DNA of 64,000 nucleotides from Primorskyibacter aestuariivivens (GCF_028023675.1 NZ_JAQIOZ010000019.1:29536-93535), one strand, 5' to 3'; numbered from the stretch's first letter, positions 1-9,027 are shown. Notes: generated by a model not told the origin, from the letters alone. Numbers and translations are program-made.

Positions 1-1583
<1,583 letters not shown>

Positions 1584-1590
1584 GGCGCAA

Positions 1591-1621
1591 TTCGCACCGG
1601 TGGTTATTCCGCCGGTGCGAA
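1591..1621. terminator. Bidirectional stem-loop between gyrB and soxT
   Basis: A perfect 10-bp inverted repeat (TTCGCACCGG / CCGGTGCGAA, 1591-1600 and 1612-1621) with an 11-nt loop lies 8 bp after the gyrB stop. The stop codon of the convergent soxT gene falls in the loop. There is no clear T tract, so it may terminate poorly or only protect 3' ends. Its position between convergent genes suggests it serves both strands. Confidence 0.6.
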
Positions 1622-2662
1622 CCCCATAACCAGCTGTCGCAGCCCGATATAGCTGCCTGCAAGGATCGAAATCAGAGTGACCGGAGCGCTGTAGGCCAAT
1701 AGCGACATCGCCGAAAGCCCTTGTCCCACGCTGCATCCAACCGCAAGTGCCGCACCGAACCCCATCAGGACCGCGCCACCGATCTGGCGGCGCAATTCCC
1801 GCGGGTCGTCACAGGCTTCCCACCGAAAATGCCCCTTGAACATCGACCCGATAAAGGCGCCGGTCAGAACGCCCAAGACCGATCCCATGCCAAAGCTGAG
1901 CGTCAGCCCGGAGGACAGCATCGCATAGAGGATGGTGTCGCCCAGCGGGGCCGAGAAGGTGTGCGAGACAACCGGCAAGCCCTCCCACCCCTCACGGGCG
2001 ACCCATGCGGTGCCCGCCCAGCCCAGTGTAATGGCCAGCCCGACTATCGCGCCCCAGAAAATCGTGCGTCCAGAGCGGCGCACATGGCTTGGCCAGATCA
2101 CGGCCAATAGAATGAGCACACCGATTCCAACACCGATCATGGGAGCAGACAGGCCGGTCGCGCGGCTGATCGCATGGGCAAAACCCGGTAGCGCATCACC
2201 AGAGGTTTCCACCACCGGAAAGACGGTGGTGCGCAATTCCGCCAACGGACCGGACAGCGCGACATAGGCCGAAATCCCGGTGACCAGCACGATCACAAAG
2301 GCCCGCAGATCACCACCGCCAAGACGGGCCAGCGCGCCAAAGCCGCAATTGCCGCTGATCGCCATCCCGTAGCCAAAGATCAGCCCGCCAAAAATGCTGC
2401 CGAGCGGGCGCCACTCCTGTGCAAGATACGCGGGCGCCGCAGCGTCCAGCCATCCGAACCCGATGATCCCAAAGGTCCCGATCACCGCAGTTCCGATGGC
2501 AACGCCCCACATGCGCAGGCGCAGATCGCTACTGGAATAGAAATAGTCCTCGATGGCCCCGAGCGTGCAGAACCGGCCCAGACGAGCAGCGAGACCAAGC
2601 AGGCACCCGCTGACCAGACCGACCAAAGCGACGAGCACAGATTCGCTGGCAAGCTCAATCAA
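1604..2662 (-). CDS. soxT: SoxT-type YeeE/YedE sulfur-compound permease (first copy)
   Basis: A 352-residue polytopic membrane protein of the YeeE/YedE (TsuA-like) family, members of which import thiosulfate or other sulfur compounds through conserved cysteines. Candidate Cys positions are in GRFC (N-terminal helix), GNCGFG (mid) and VGCSVGQG (C-terminal half). The start appears to be TTG, supported by a strong GGGAGGTG ribosome-binding site 7 nt upstream; no suitable ATG is nearby. It is the last gene of a soxS-soxR-soxT operon. The same order is known for soxSRT of Pseudaminobacter salicylatoxidans. A paralogue of identical length lies at 14113. The actual substrate is not determinable from sequence. 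Confidence 0.85.
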   Translation of the reverse strand: MIELASESVLVALVGLVSGCLLGLAARLGRFCTLGAIEDYFYSSSDLRLRMWGVAIGTAVIGTFGIIGFGWLDAAAPAYLAQEWRPLGSIFGGLIFGYGMAISGNCGFGALARLGGGDLRAFVIVLVTGISAYVALSGPLAELRTTVFPVVETSGDALPGFAHAISRATGLSAPMIGVGIGVLILLAVIWPSHVRRSGRTIFWGAIVGLAITLGWAGTAWVAREGWEGLPVVSHTFSAPLGDTILYAMLSSGLTLSFGMGSVLGVLTGAFIGSMFKGHFRWEACDDPRELRRQIGGAVLMGFGAALAVGCSVGQGLSAMSLLAYSAPVTLISILAGSYIGLRQLVMGFAPAE

Positions 2663-2696
2663 CCGTCTTCACCTCCCGTTGAAGCGGTGCCGGGTC

Positions 2697-3095
2697 TCAG
2701 TCCGGGGTTCCCGGCTCTGCCCGGCAGAACAAATCATAGACGATTTCCATAATCTGGCGGGGGCGGTCGTCGGTCAAGGAATAGTAGATTGCCTTGCCAT
2801 CACGTCTTGGTTTGACCAACCCTTCGAGCCGCAGGCGGGACAGTTGTTGCGAAACAGCAGCCTGACGCGCCGAGAGCAGGTCTTCAAGCTCGGTCACGGA
2901 TTTTTCGCCAGTGGCCAGATGGCACAGAATCATCAAGCGTCCCTCGTGGCCAATGGCCTTGAGGAAATTGGAGGCGCGCGTCGCATTCTCCATCATGCGT
3001 TCGAGATCTTCGTCGCATGTATTCTGGTCAAATACAGGAAGATCCATAGCCTGACCTTTCACATTGCAGTTCGTTGGGGCCGAGACGTCTTTCAT
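2697..3095 (-). CDS. soxR: SoxR, ArsR-family repressor with persulfide-sensor cysteines
   Basis: A 132-residue winged-helix ArsR/SmtB-family regulator. The helix-turn-helix is around TELEDLLSARQAAVSQQLSRL, and the wing is RRDGKAIYYSL. Cys58 (in LMILCHL) and Cys124 (in DLFC) match the two-cysteine arrangement of SqrR/BigR-type sulfane-sulfur sensors, in which a polysulfide bridge between them releases DNA. The start at 3095 overlaps the soxS stop (ATGA). An internal ATG at 3047 preceded by AAAGG is an alternative and would give 116 residues. It presumably represses the sox operons through the ATTC-N8-GAAT-like sites annotated here. Metal-sensing ArsR motifs were not seen. Confidence 0.88.
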   Translation of the reverse strand: MKDVSAPTNCNVKGQAMDLPVFDQNTCDEDLERMMENATRASNFLKAIGHEGRLMILCHLATGEKSVTELEDLLSARQAAVSQQLSRLRLEGLVKPRRDGKAIYYSLTDDRPRQIMEIVYDLFCRAEPGTPD

Positions 3096-3466
3096 CCCGC
3101 GGCCTCAGAGGCCGTTGCGCGGGCGATCATCTGGGTCAGCAGTCCCCAGAAAAAATCCTCACCCGGGTAACCTTCTATCCGCGACACTTCCTTACCGTCC
3201 AGCATCAGAACAAAAGTTGGCGTGAAGTGTAGCGAACGTGCAAAGGACAGATCGTCAGGCGTCGGGTCACGAATGTCGATCCGGCGCAGCGGCGCGGCCT
3301 GACCTTCCGGCGTTTTCGGATAAATCTCCGAGATCTCTTCATTCCAGCGCGCGCACCAAATGCAGCCGGGTTCTTCGACCATAATCAGCGTCATCTGGGC
3401 GGCTGCAACACCGGCCAGGAAAAGCCAGCTCAGACCGGCGAGAAAGAATGTGCGAATAGGGTTCAT
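3092..3466 (-). CDS. soxS: SoxS periplasmic thioredoxin-like protein
   Basis: A 124-residue exported thioredoxin-fold protein. An N-terminal signal peptide (residues 1-23, ending AGVAAAQ) is followed by the redox motif Cys35-Ile-Trp-Cys38 and the cis-Pro segment FTPTFVLM. In Paracoccus, SoxS keeps the swinging-arm cysteine of SoxYZ in an active reduced state. This role fits the neighbouring CcdA-like SoxV, which would deliver electrons across the membrane. It is the first gene of the soxSRT operon and overlaps soxR by four bases. Transcription should start in the 75-bp divergent region shared with soxV. Confidence 0.88.
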   Translation of the reverse strand: MNPIRTFFLAGLSWLFLAGVAAAQMTLIMVEEPGCIWCARWNEEISEIYPKTPEGQAAPLRRIDIRDPTPDDLSFARSLHFTPTFVLMLDGKEVSRIEGYPGEDFFWGLLTQMIARATASEAAG

Positions 3467-3475
3467 GGCTTTTGA

Positions 3476-3525
3476 TTGACCGCCTCAGGATTACTTAGCA
3501 TAATTTGAATATGTGAATTTTTCAA
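3476..3525. promoter_or_regulatory. Divergent soxS/soxV promoters sharing one SoxR-type operator
   Basis: On the plus strand, TTGACC (3476-3481) and CATAAT (3499-3504) are spaced by 17 bp and point to soxV. On the minus strand, TTGAAA (3525-3520) and TATGCT (3502-3497) are also spaced by 17 bp and point to soxS. The -10 boxes overlap on opposite strands. An operator-like ATTT-N8-GAAT (3503-3518, seven of eight matches to ATTC-N8-GAAT) fills the soxS spacer and covers the soxV -10/start. A single bound repressor would therefore silence both operons. This is predicted from sequence only. Confidence 0.65.
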
Positions 3526-3541
3526 GCTGGGCGAGCCCGAT

Positions 3542-4282
3542 ATGTTTGACGTCACCTTTGTCGGCGCGCTGATTGCTGGACTATTGTCCTTTCTGTCGCC
3601 CTGTATCCTGCCGATTGTGCCTTTTTATCTCAGCTACCTTGCCGGTGTCGGAATGAATCAGGTCTCGGCCGATGCCGAAATATCGCCCGCCGTGCGCCGC
3701 CGCGCGGTGCTGGCCGCTACGATGTTTGCCCTGGGCGTGATCACGGTTTTCATGGGCCTCGGCGCGACGGCCACCGCCTTTGGCCAGATGGTGCGCGACT
3801 ATTTCGACATCCTGCGCTGGGTCGCAGCGGCGATCATCATCGCCATGGGGCTGCACTTCCTGGGCGTGATCCGGATTGGATTTCTTTACCGGCAATTCCG
3901 GGCCGAGACCGGGGAAACCAGCAACCTGAGCCTTGTTGGGGCCTTTGTCATTGGGCTGGCCTTTGCCTTTGGCTGGACGCCCTGTGTGGGTCCTGTCCTG
4001 GCCGCGATCCTCTTTACGGCCGCCGGTCAGGACACCGCATCGACCGGAGCGCTTCTGCTCTTTGTTTACGGGCTGGGCATGACTCTGCCCTTCATCGTCG
4101 CCGCGATGTTCATCGGTCCTTTCATGCGCTGGATGCAACGGTTCCGCCGACATCTGCCCAAGATCGAACGGGCCATGGGCGTTCTGCTCATCGTGTTCGG
4201 CGTGCTCATTGCCACGGATTCGATAAACTACATCGCACAATGGATGTTGGAGACCTTCCCGGTCTTCATGCAAATCGGCTGA
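3542..4282 (+). CDS. soxV: SoxV, CcdA-family thiol electron transporter
   Basis: A 246-residue inner-membrane protein of the CcdA/DsbD-beta family, which passes electrons from cytoplasmic thioredoxin to periplasmic thiol proteins. Six membrane segments are apparent. The two redox cysteines sit in the typical SFLSPCILPIVPFYLSYLAG and FGWTPCVGPVL motifs of the two half-repeats. In Paracoccus, SoxV feeds SoxW and SoxS rather than cytochrome c maturation, and the immediate neighbours soxS and soxW support the same assignment here. It begins directly after the divergent promoter and is followed 20 bp later by soxW. Confidence 0.93.
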   Translation: MFDVTFVGALIAGLLSFLSPCILPIVPFYLSYLAGVGMNQVSADAEISPAVRRRAVLAATMFALGVITVFMGLGATATAFGQMVRDYFDILRWVAAAIIIAMGLHFLGVIRIGFLYRQFRAETGETSNLSLVGAFVIGLAFAFGWTPCVGPVLAAILFTAAGQDTASTGALLLFVYGLGMTLPFIVAAMFIGPFMRWMQRFRRHLPKIERAMGVLLIVFGVLIATDSINYIAQWMLETFPVFMQIG

Positions 4283-4302
4283 ACAGCCGAAGGGAGGATA
4301 AA

Positions 4303-4881
4303 ATGAAACGGATTCTGGCGACACTTGCGGCACTTTTTCTGACCCTTCCGGTCATGGGTGCCGAGCTTGGGGCCGATGGGCTGCACAAGGCCGATTGGAT
4401 GCGCGACACGTTCAAGGACCTGCGTGAAGATCTGGCCGAGGCGAACGCAGAGGGAAAGCGTCTCGTATTGTTCTTTGAGCAACGTGGTTGCACCTACTGT
4501 GCGAAAATGCACAAAGAAGTCTTTCCAGATCCGCGCATCACCAAGATGCTTGAAGAGGACTATTTCGTGGTGCAGCTCAACCTGCATGGGGACATCGAAG
4601 TGATCGATTTCGACGGCGAAGCACTGCCGGAAAAAGCCATGGCGCGAAAGTGGGGGATTCTCTTTACACCGACAATCATGTTCCTGCCTGAAGAGGTCGA
4701 AGACGACAAAAGCGCTGTACAGGCGGCGGTTGCCGCAATGCCGGGCGCCTTTTCGGCGAGCACAACGTTCGACCTTTTCAAATGGGTGCATGAAAAGCGC
4801 TACGAGCTTGATAATGGGGAAGATTTTCAGCGTTATCACGCGCGCATGATCCAAGAACGCAGCAACGGCAAGAGTGATTAA
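4303..4881 (+). CDS. soxW: SoxW periplasmic thioredoxin
   Basis: A 192-residue exported thioredoxin-like protein with a signal peptide over residues 1-20 (cleavage after VMGA). The active site is Cys63-Thr-Tyr-Cys66 and the cis-Pro loop is FTPTIMFLP. It is the partner of the electron transporter SoxV encoded just upstream. The ATG at 4303 is chosen because AGGGAGG lies 5 nt before it and the signal peptide starts there. In-frame codons further upstream belong to the overlapping end of soxV. SoxW is reported as dispensable for sulfur oxidation in Paracoccus, so its precise client is uncertain. Confidence 0.88.
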   Translation: MKRILATLAALFLTLPVMGAELGADGLHKADWMRDTFKDLREDLAEANAEGKRLVLFFEQRGCTYCAKMHKEVFPDPRITKMLEEDYFVVQLNLHGDIEVIDFDGEALPEKAMARKWGILFTPTIMFLPEEVEDDKSAVQAAVAAMPGAFSASTTFDLFKWVHEKRYELDNGEDFQRYHARMIQERSNGKSD

Positions 4882-4902
4882 CGCGCGACAAAATGCGCCA
4901 GT

Positions 4903-4920
4903 AATTCACAAAGATGAATT
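4903..4920. promoter_or_regulatory. SoxR/SqrR-type operator upstream of soxX
   Basis: AATTCACAAAGATGAATT is an inverted repeat (AATTCA-N6-TGAATT) that fits ATTC-N8-GAAT perfectly at 4904-4919. It lies 83 bp before the soxX start, in the 122-bp gap after soxW. A weak TTGCGT/TACGGT promoter-like pair may follow it. This suggests that soxXYZA has its own regulated promoter. Confidence 0.6.
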
Positions 4921-5003
4921 TGTTGTTGCGTCTTGGGGGTGCGGTCCACTACGGTATGCCGAGCTACCGATCCAATGACAAGGCAGCATCCTAGGGAGGG
5001 ACC

Positions 5004-5483
5004 ATGAGGCTTACGACACTTGCAGTGGCGGCAACACTATTGACTGCCGGGAGCGCGATCGCAGAGATCGTTGCGCCGGGTGATGTTGACTATGATGAAT
5101 ACGGGGCCATCGCGGCGTCTTTGACCGGTCAGGCCGGTGATGCGGCCAGCGGTGCCATGATTATGACCAATCGCGGCAAGGGCAACTGCGTCGCCTGTCA
5201 CGACGTCACCGCGCTCAAGGATGCGCCGTTCCATGGCGAGGTTGGCCCGAGCCTTGACGGGACCGGATCGCGCTGGAGCGAAGCGGAACTCCGCGGTCTG
5301 GTAGCCAACGCCAAAAAGACTTTTGACGGGACAGTCATGCCTGCCTTCTACAAGACCGACGGCTTCACCCGCCCGGGTGACGGCTATACCGGCAAGGCGG
5401 CACAGGGCGAAATTGAGCCGATTCTGTCGGCTCAGGAAATCGAGGATGTGGTGGCGTTTCTCATGACGCTGACGGACGAATAA
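5004..5483 (+). CDS. soxX: SoxX, monohaem cytochrome c of the SoxXA complex
   Basis: A 159-residue periplasmic c-type cytochrome with a signal peptide (residues 1-20, ending SAIA) and a single haem motif, Cys62-Val-Ala-Cys65-His66. SoxX joins SoxA to form the enzyme that couples thiosulfate oxidatively to the SoxY cysteine and receives the electrons. The methionine ligand region MPAFYKTDGF is present. A GGGAGGG ribosome-binding site precedes the ATG. It opens the soxXYZA operon downstream of a predicted operator, and soxY follows 35 bp later. Confidence 0.94.
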   Translation: MRLTTLAVAATLLTAGSAIAEIVAPGDVDYDEYGAIAASLTGQAGDAASGAMIMTNRGKGNCVACHDVTALKDAPFHGEVGPSLDGTGSRWSEAELRGLVANAKKTFDGTVMPAFYKTDGFTRPGDGYTGKAAQGEIEPILSAQEIEDVVAFLMTLTDE

Positions 5484-5518
5484 GTCCGGCCACCAAGCTA
5501 AGACTAAGGAGAGTGATG

Positions 5519-5935
5519 ATGGACTTCACGCGACGCGAGACATTGGCCATGGGTGCCGGTGCGGCGCTTCTGACCGTCCTGCCGTTCCGCGCAAACGCGG
5601 CGGTTGACGATCTTATCAACGAATTCACCGGCGGTGCCGCCGTGGGCGATGCGGGTGTGGACCTGACCGCACCGGAGATCGCCGAAAACGGCAACACCGT
5701 TCCGATCGACGTGTCCGCCGAGGGTGCGACCGCGATCATGGTGCTGGCCGCTGGCAACCCGACCCCGCCGGTTGCCACGTTCAACTTCGGCCCGCTGGCT
5801 GCATCTCAGGCGGCTTCGACCCGGATTCGTCTGGCAGGCACACAGGATGTGATCGCCATCGCCAAACTGGCGGACGGCAGCTACGCCCGCACTTCGAAGA
5901 CCGTCAAGGTCACCATCGGCGGCTGCGGCGGCTAA
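5519..5935 (+). CDS. soxY: SoxY sulfur-carrier subunit
   Basis: A 138-residue exported carrier protein whose C-terminal GGCGG holds the cysteine (Cys136) to which all sulfur intermediates are covalently bound. The N-terminus TRRETLAMGAGAALL is a twin-arginine signal, so SoxY is probably exported folded, as a complex with the signal-less SoxZ. Codons GTG, ATG and ATG occur in a row at 5513, 5516 and 5519. The last is preferred because AAGGAG ends 7 nt before it. soxZ follows after 21 bp. All expected family features are intact. Confidence 0.95.
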   Translation: MDFTRRETLAMGAGAALLTVLPFRANAAVDDLINEFTGGAAVGDAGVDLTAPEIAENGNTVPIDVSAEGATAIMVLAAGNPTPPVATFNFGPLAASQAASTRIRLAGTQDVIAIAKLADGSYARTSKTVKVTIGGCGG

Positions 5936-5956
5936 CAGACGTAAGGAGACAGACAA

Positions 5957-6286
5957 ATGGCAAAAGGTGTGAAACCCCGCGTCAAGGTTCCCAAGAAGGC
6001 GGCTGTCGGCGACGCCATCACGATCAAGACTCTGATCAGCCACAAGATGGAATCGGGTCAGCGCAAGGATGGTGACGGCAATGTCATTCCGCGTTCGATC
6101 ATCAATCGCTTCACCTGTGACTTCAACGGTCAGAACGTGATTGACGTAACGCTGGAACCGGCAATCTCGACCAACCCGTATTTCGAGTTCGAGGCACAAT
6201 TCCCTGAAGCCGGTGAGTACAAGTTCACCTGGTACGACGACGATGGCGACGTTTACGAAGAAGCCAAGCAAGTCGCGGTTGGGTAA
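5957..6286 (+). CDS. soxZ: SoxZ, partner of SoxY
   Basis: A 109-residue protein without a signal peptide. It has the immunoglobulin-like beta fold of SoxZ, including VGDAITIKTLISHKMESGQR and the FTCDFNGQ and FTWYDDDG segments. SoxZ forms the heterodimer with SoxY that presents the swinging-arm cysteine to SoxXA, SoxB and SoxCD. Lack of its own signal fits co-export on the Tat signal of SoxY. An AAGGAG ribosome-binding site lies upstream. The gap to soxA (90 bp) holds two hairpins. Confidence 0.95.
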   Translation: MAKGVKPRVKVPKKAAVGDAITIKTLISHKMESGQRKDGDGNVIPRSIINRFTCDFNGQNVIDVTLEPAISTNPYFEFEAQFPEAGEYKFTWYDDDGDVYEEAKQVAVG

Positions 6287-6297
6287 TAAACCACTGT

Positions 6298-6351
6298 CCT
6301 GCTCCCGGAACGGTCCGGGGGCAGGTAAGCCATCTGATCCCCGATCCGGGG
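6298..6351 (+). promoter_or_regulatory. Two stem-loops between soxZ and soxA
   Basis: The first has a 12-bp stem (6298-6309 with 6314-6325, one G-T pair) closing an ACGG tetraloop. The second has a 5-bp CCCCG/CGGGG stem with a 3-nt loop (6339-6351). No T tract follows, so full termination is unlikely. Such structures often protect the upstream message (soxXYZ) from 3' exonucleases and set unequal protein amounts within an operon. Confidence 0.55.
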
Positions 6352-6376
6352 CAGGGCAGCTAAGGGAGGGAACAGA

Positions 6377-7228
6377 ATGAAATTCAAGGCACTGACGGCA
6401 GCAGCCGCATTGCTGGCGGTTTCCGGCACCGCATTCGCGGGCGGACCCGATGATGACACGCTCGTGCTTAATGGCGAGATCGAGATGGTCACCAAGACCG
6501 CCGCGCCGGAGCATATGGAAAATATCGACGAGATCATCTCGGGCTGGCATTTCCGTACTGACGAAACACAAGCGTTGCAAATGGACGACTTCGAGAACCA
6601 GGGCATGATCTTTGTCGATCAGGCCATGGAAGTCTGGAACACGGCCGAGGGCAGCGAAGGTAAATCCTGCGCCGATTGCCACGGTGATCCGGCGGACTCG
6701 ATGGCCGGTGTTGCAGCGAGCTATCCGAAATTTGACGCAGACGCGGGCGAAATGCAGACCGTGCAGATGCAGGTCAATGATTGTCGCGAAGAGAATATGG
6801 GGGCCGAGCCCTGGAAATACGATTCGGGCACTGCCGTGAATATGGACGCCCTGATCGCGTCGCATTCTCGCGGTATGCCGGTCAATGTGGCCATCGATGG
6901 CGACGCGGCCCCGTACTGGGAAAAGGGCAAGGAAATCTACTATACCCGCTACGGTATTCTGGAACTGTCCTGTGCCTCCTGCCACGAGCAGAACTATGGC
7001 AACTATATCCGTGCCGACCATCTCAGCCAGGGCCAGATCAATGGTTTCCCGACCTATCGTCTGAAAAACGCCAAGCTGAACGGGTCGCATAGCCGCTTCA
7101 AGGGCTGCATTCGCGACACCCGCGCCGAGACTTTCTCGGCCGGTTCGGATGAATTCATCGCGCTTGAGCTTTACGTAAAGTCGCGCGGCAACGGCCTGTC
7201 GATCGAAGGCCCGTCCGTCCGCAACTAA
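6377..7228 (+). CDS. soxA: SoxA, dihaem cytochrome c of the SoxXA complex
   Basis: A 283-residue periplasmic cytochrome with signal peptide 1-21 and two haem motifs: Cys98-Ala-Asp-Cys101-His and Cys199-Ala-Ser-Cys202-His. Cys244 in RFKGCIRDTRAE corresponds to the active-site cysteine (persulfide haem ligand) of SoxA. With SoxX it attaches thiosulfate to SoxY. Both haem sites are kept, as in Paracoccus; some SoxA proteins have lost one. GGGAGGG precedes the ATG. A terminator follows the gene, so soxXYZA looks like one transcription unit. Confidence 0.95.
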   Translation: MKFKALTAAAALLAVSGTAFAGGPDDDTLVLNGEIEMVTKTAAPEHMENIDEIISGWHFRTDETQALQMDDFENQGMIFVDQAMEVWNTAEGSEGKSCADCHGDPADSMAGVAASYPKFDADAGEMQTVQMQVNDCREENMGAEPWKYDSGTAVNMDALIASHSRGMPVNVAIDGDAAPYWEKGKEIYYTRYGILELSCASCHEQNYGNYIRADHLSQGQINGFPTYRLKNAKLNGSHSRFKGCIRDTRAETFSAGSDEFIALELYVKSRGNGLSIEGPSVRN

Positions 7229-7235
7229 TCACCGA

Positions 7236-7270
7236 AACCCTGCGCTGGCATTTGCTGGCGCGGGGTTTTT
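7236..7270 (+). terminator. Rho-independent terminator after soxA
   Basis: AACCCTGCGC (7236-7245) pairs with GCGCGGGGTT (7258-7267) with one G-T pair and a 12-nt loop, followed by a run of T residues to 7270. This is a canonical intrinsic terminator 7 bp after the soxA stop. It separates soxXYZA from soxBCDEF. Confidence 0.75.
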
Positions 7271-7282
7271 CAGCCTAAACGC

Positions 7283-7304
7283 ATTCACATATGCGCATGT
7301 GAAA
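7283..7304. promoter_or_regulatory. Palindromic operator upstream of soxB
   Basis: TTCACAT-N6-ATGTGAA (7284-7303) is a clean palindrome 26 bp before the soxB start and just after the soxA terminator. It shares ATTCACATAT with the minus strand of the soxS/soxV operator, so it is probably bound by the same SoxR-type repressor. The half-site spacing is longer than in the ATTC-N8-GAAT sites. Confidence 0.5.
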
Positions 7305-7329
7305 TGAATCTTAAGGAAGAGACAATCTG

Positions 7330-9027
7330 ATGATCTCCCGCCGCGACTTTCTTCAGGTCTCCATGGCCGCATCGGCCCTCGTGGGGGCTTCTGGTTTTGG
7401 CAACTGGTCCCGACTGGCCGCTCAGCAAAGCCTGACACAGGATCAATTGCTGGAGTTTGATACGTTCGGGAATGTCTCTCTGATTCATGTCACGGACATT
7501 CATGCGCAGCTCAAGCCGATCTATTTCCGCGAACCGTCGATCAATATCGGCGTAGGCGGCAATAAAGGCGCGGTGCCGCATGTGACCGGTGCCGATTTCC
7601 GCAAGCTTTACGGCATCGACGATGGCAGCCCCTCCCATTACGCGCTGTCGTCCGGTGACTTTGCGTCGCTTGCCCAGGCCTATGGCCGTGTTGGCGGGCT
7701 GGACCGGGTGGCCACCGTGGTCAATGCCATCCGCGCGGACCGCCCCGATGCGCTGCTTCTGGATGGTGGGGACACCTGGCACGGGTCCTATACCTGCTAC
7801 CAGACCGAAGGGCAGGACATGGTCAACGTGATGAATGCGTTGAACCCCGATGCCATGACCTTCCATTGGGAATTCACGTTGGGCTCTGACCGGGTGAATG
7901 AATTGGTCGAAAGCCTGCCCTATGCGGCGCTGGGTCAGAACATCTTTGACGCGGAATGGGACGAACCGGCTGAGCTGTTCAAACCCTACAAATTCTTTGA
8001 ACGCGGCGGCACCAAGATCGCCGTGATCGGTCAGGCCTTCCCCTATATGCCCATCGCCAACCCGCGCTGGATGTTCCCGGAATACTCTTTCGGTATCCGC
8101 GACGAGAACATGCAGGCGATGGTCGATGAAGTGCGCGGCATGGGTGCCGAGCTTGTGGTCTGCCTGTCGCATAACGGTTTCGACGTGGACAAGAAGATGG
8201 CCAGCGTCGTCTCCGGCATCGACGTGATCCTGTCGGGGCACACACATGACGCGCTGCCCGAACCAGTGCTGGTGGGCGAGACGATCATCGTGGCCTCCGG
8301 CTCGAACGGCAAATTCGTGAGCCGCGTCGATCTTGATGTGCGCGACGGCCGGATGATGGGCTTCCGTCACAAGCTGATCCCGATCTTCTCGGACGTGATC
8401 ACGCCCGACGCGGATATGACCGCGCTCATCGACGAACAACGCGCGCCTTACAAGGCCGAGCTGGAAGAGGTGATCGGCAAGACCGACTCGCTGCTCTATC
8501 GCCGTGGCAATTTCAACGGCTCCTGGGACGATCTGATCTGTGACGCGCTGATTTCCGAGCGCGAGGCTGACATCGCCATGTCGCCCGGCGTGCGCTGGGG
8601 TCCGTCGCTGATCCCCGGCGATGACATCACCCGCGAAGACATCTGGAACGTGACCTCCATGACCTATGGTCAGGCCTATCGCTCCGAGATGACCGGCGAA
8701 TTCATCAAGGTGATCCTAGAAGACGTGGCCGACAACATCTTCAACCCCGACCCCTATTACCAACAGGGCGGCGACATGGTGCGGATCGGCGGCATGGGCT
8801 ACCGCATCGACATCAACAAGCCGCAGGGCGAGCGGATCTCGGAAATGACCCTGCTCAAGACCGGCGAAGCGATTGACCCGACCAAAACCTACGTGGTCGC
8901 GGGCTGGGCCTCTGTGAACGAAGGCACCGAAGGGCCGATGATCTGGGACGTGGTGGAAAACCACATCCGCAAACAGGGCACCGTGTCTCTTAATCCCAAC
9001 AACAGCGTCAAGGTTATTGGCGCCTAA
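7330..9027 (+). CDS. soxB: SoxB, thiosulfohydrolase (dimanganese)
   Basis: A 565-residue member of the calcineurin-like/5'-nucleotidase superfamily that hydrolyses SoxY-bound S-sulfonate to release sulfate. The N-terminus MISRRDFLQVSMAASALVG is a Tat signal. Metal-binding motifs are HVTDIHAQ (Asp56, His58), DGGDTWHGS, SHNGFDVD and SGHTHDA. The C-terminal nucleotidase-type domain follows. AAGGAAGAG is the ribosome-binding site. soxB heads soxBCDEF behind its own palindromic operator. Length and motifs match characterised SoxB enzymes. Confidence 0.96.
   Translation: MISRRDFLQVSMAASALVGASGFGNWSRLAAQQSLTQDQLLEFDTFGNVSLIHVTDIHAQLKPIYFREPSINIGVGGNKGAVPHVTGADFRKLYGIDDGSPSHYALSSGDFASLAQAYGRVGGLDRVATVVNAIRADRPDALLLDGGDTWHGSYTCYQTEGQDMVNVMNALNPDAMTFHWEFTLGSDRVNELVESLPYAALGQNIFDAEWDEPAELFKPYKFFERGGTKIAVIGQAFPYMPIANPRWMFPEYSFGIRDENMQAMVDEVRGMGAELVVCLSHNGFDVDKKMASVVSGIDVILSGHTHDALPEPVLVGETIIVASGSNGKFVSRVDLDVRDGRMMGFRHKLIPIFSDVITPDADMTALIDEQRAPYKAELEEVIGKTDSLLYRRGNFNGSWDDLICDALISEREADIAMSPGVRWGPSLIPGDDITREDIWNVTSMTYGQAYRSEMTGEFIKVILEDVADNIFNPDPYYQQGGDMVRIGGMGYRIDINKPQGERISEMTLLKTGEAIDPTKTYVVAGWASVNEGTEGPMIWDVVENHIRKQGTVSLNPNNSVKVIGA

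Noticed and set aside
5504..7090. A 528-codon minus-strand frame across soxY, soxZ and soxA
   Set aside because: It is antisense to three well-identified sox genes with intact ribosome-binding sites and motifs, and is rich in His and Arg like other shadow frames.
7285..8439. A 384-codon minus-strand frame opposite soxB
   Set aside because: Antisense to soxB with complete catalytic motifs; His/Asp/Val-rich translation without domain features.
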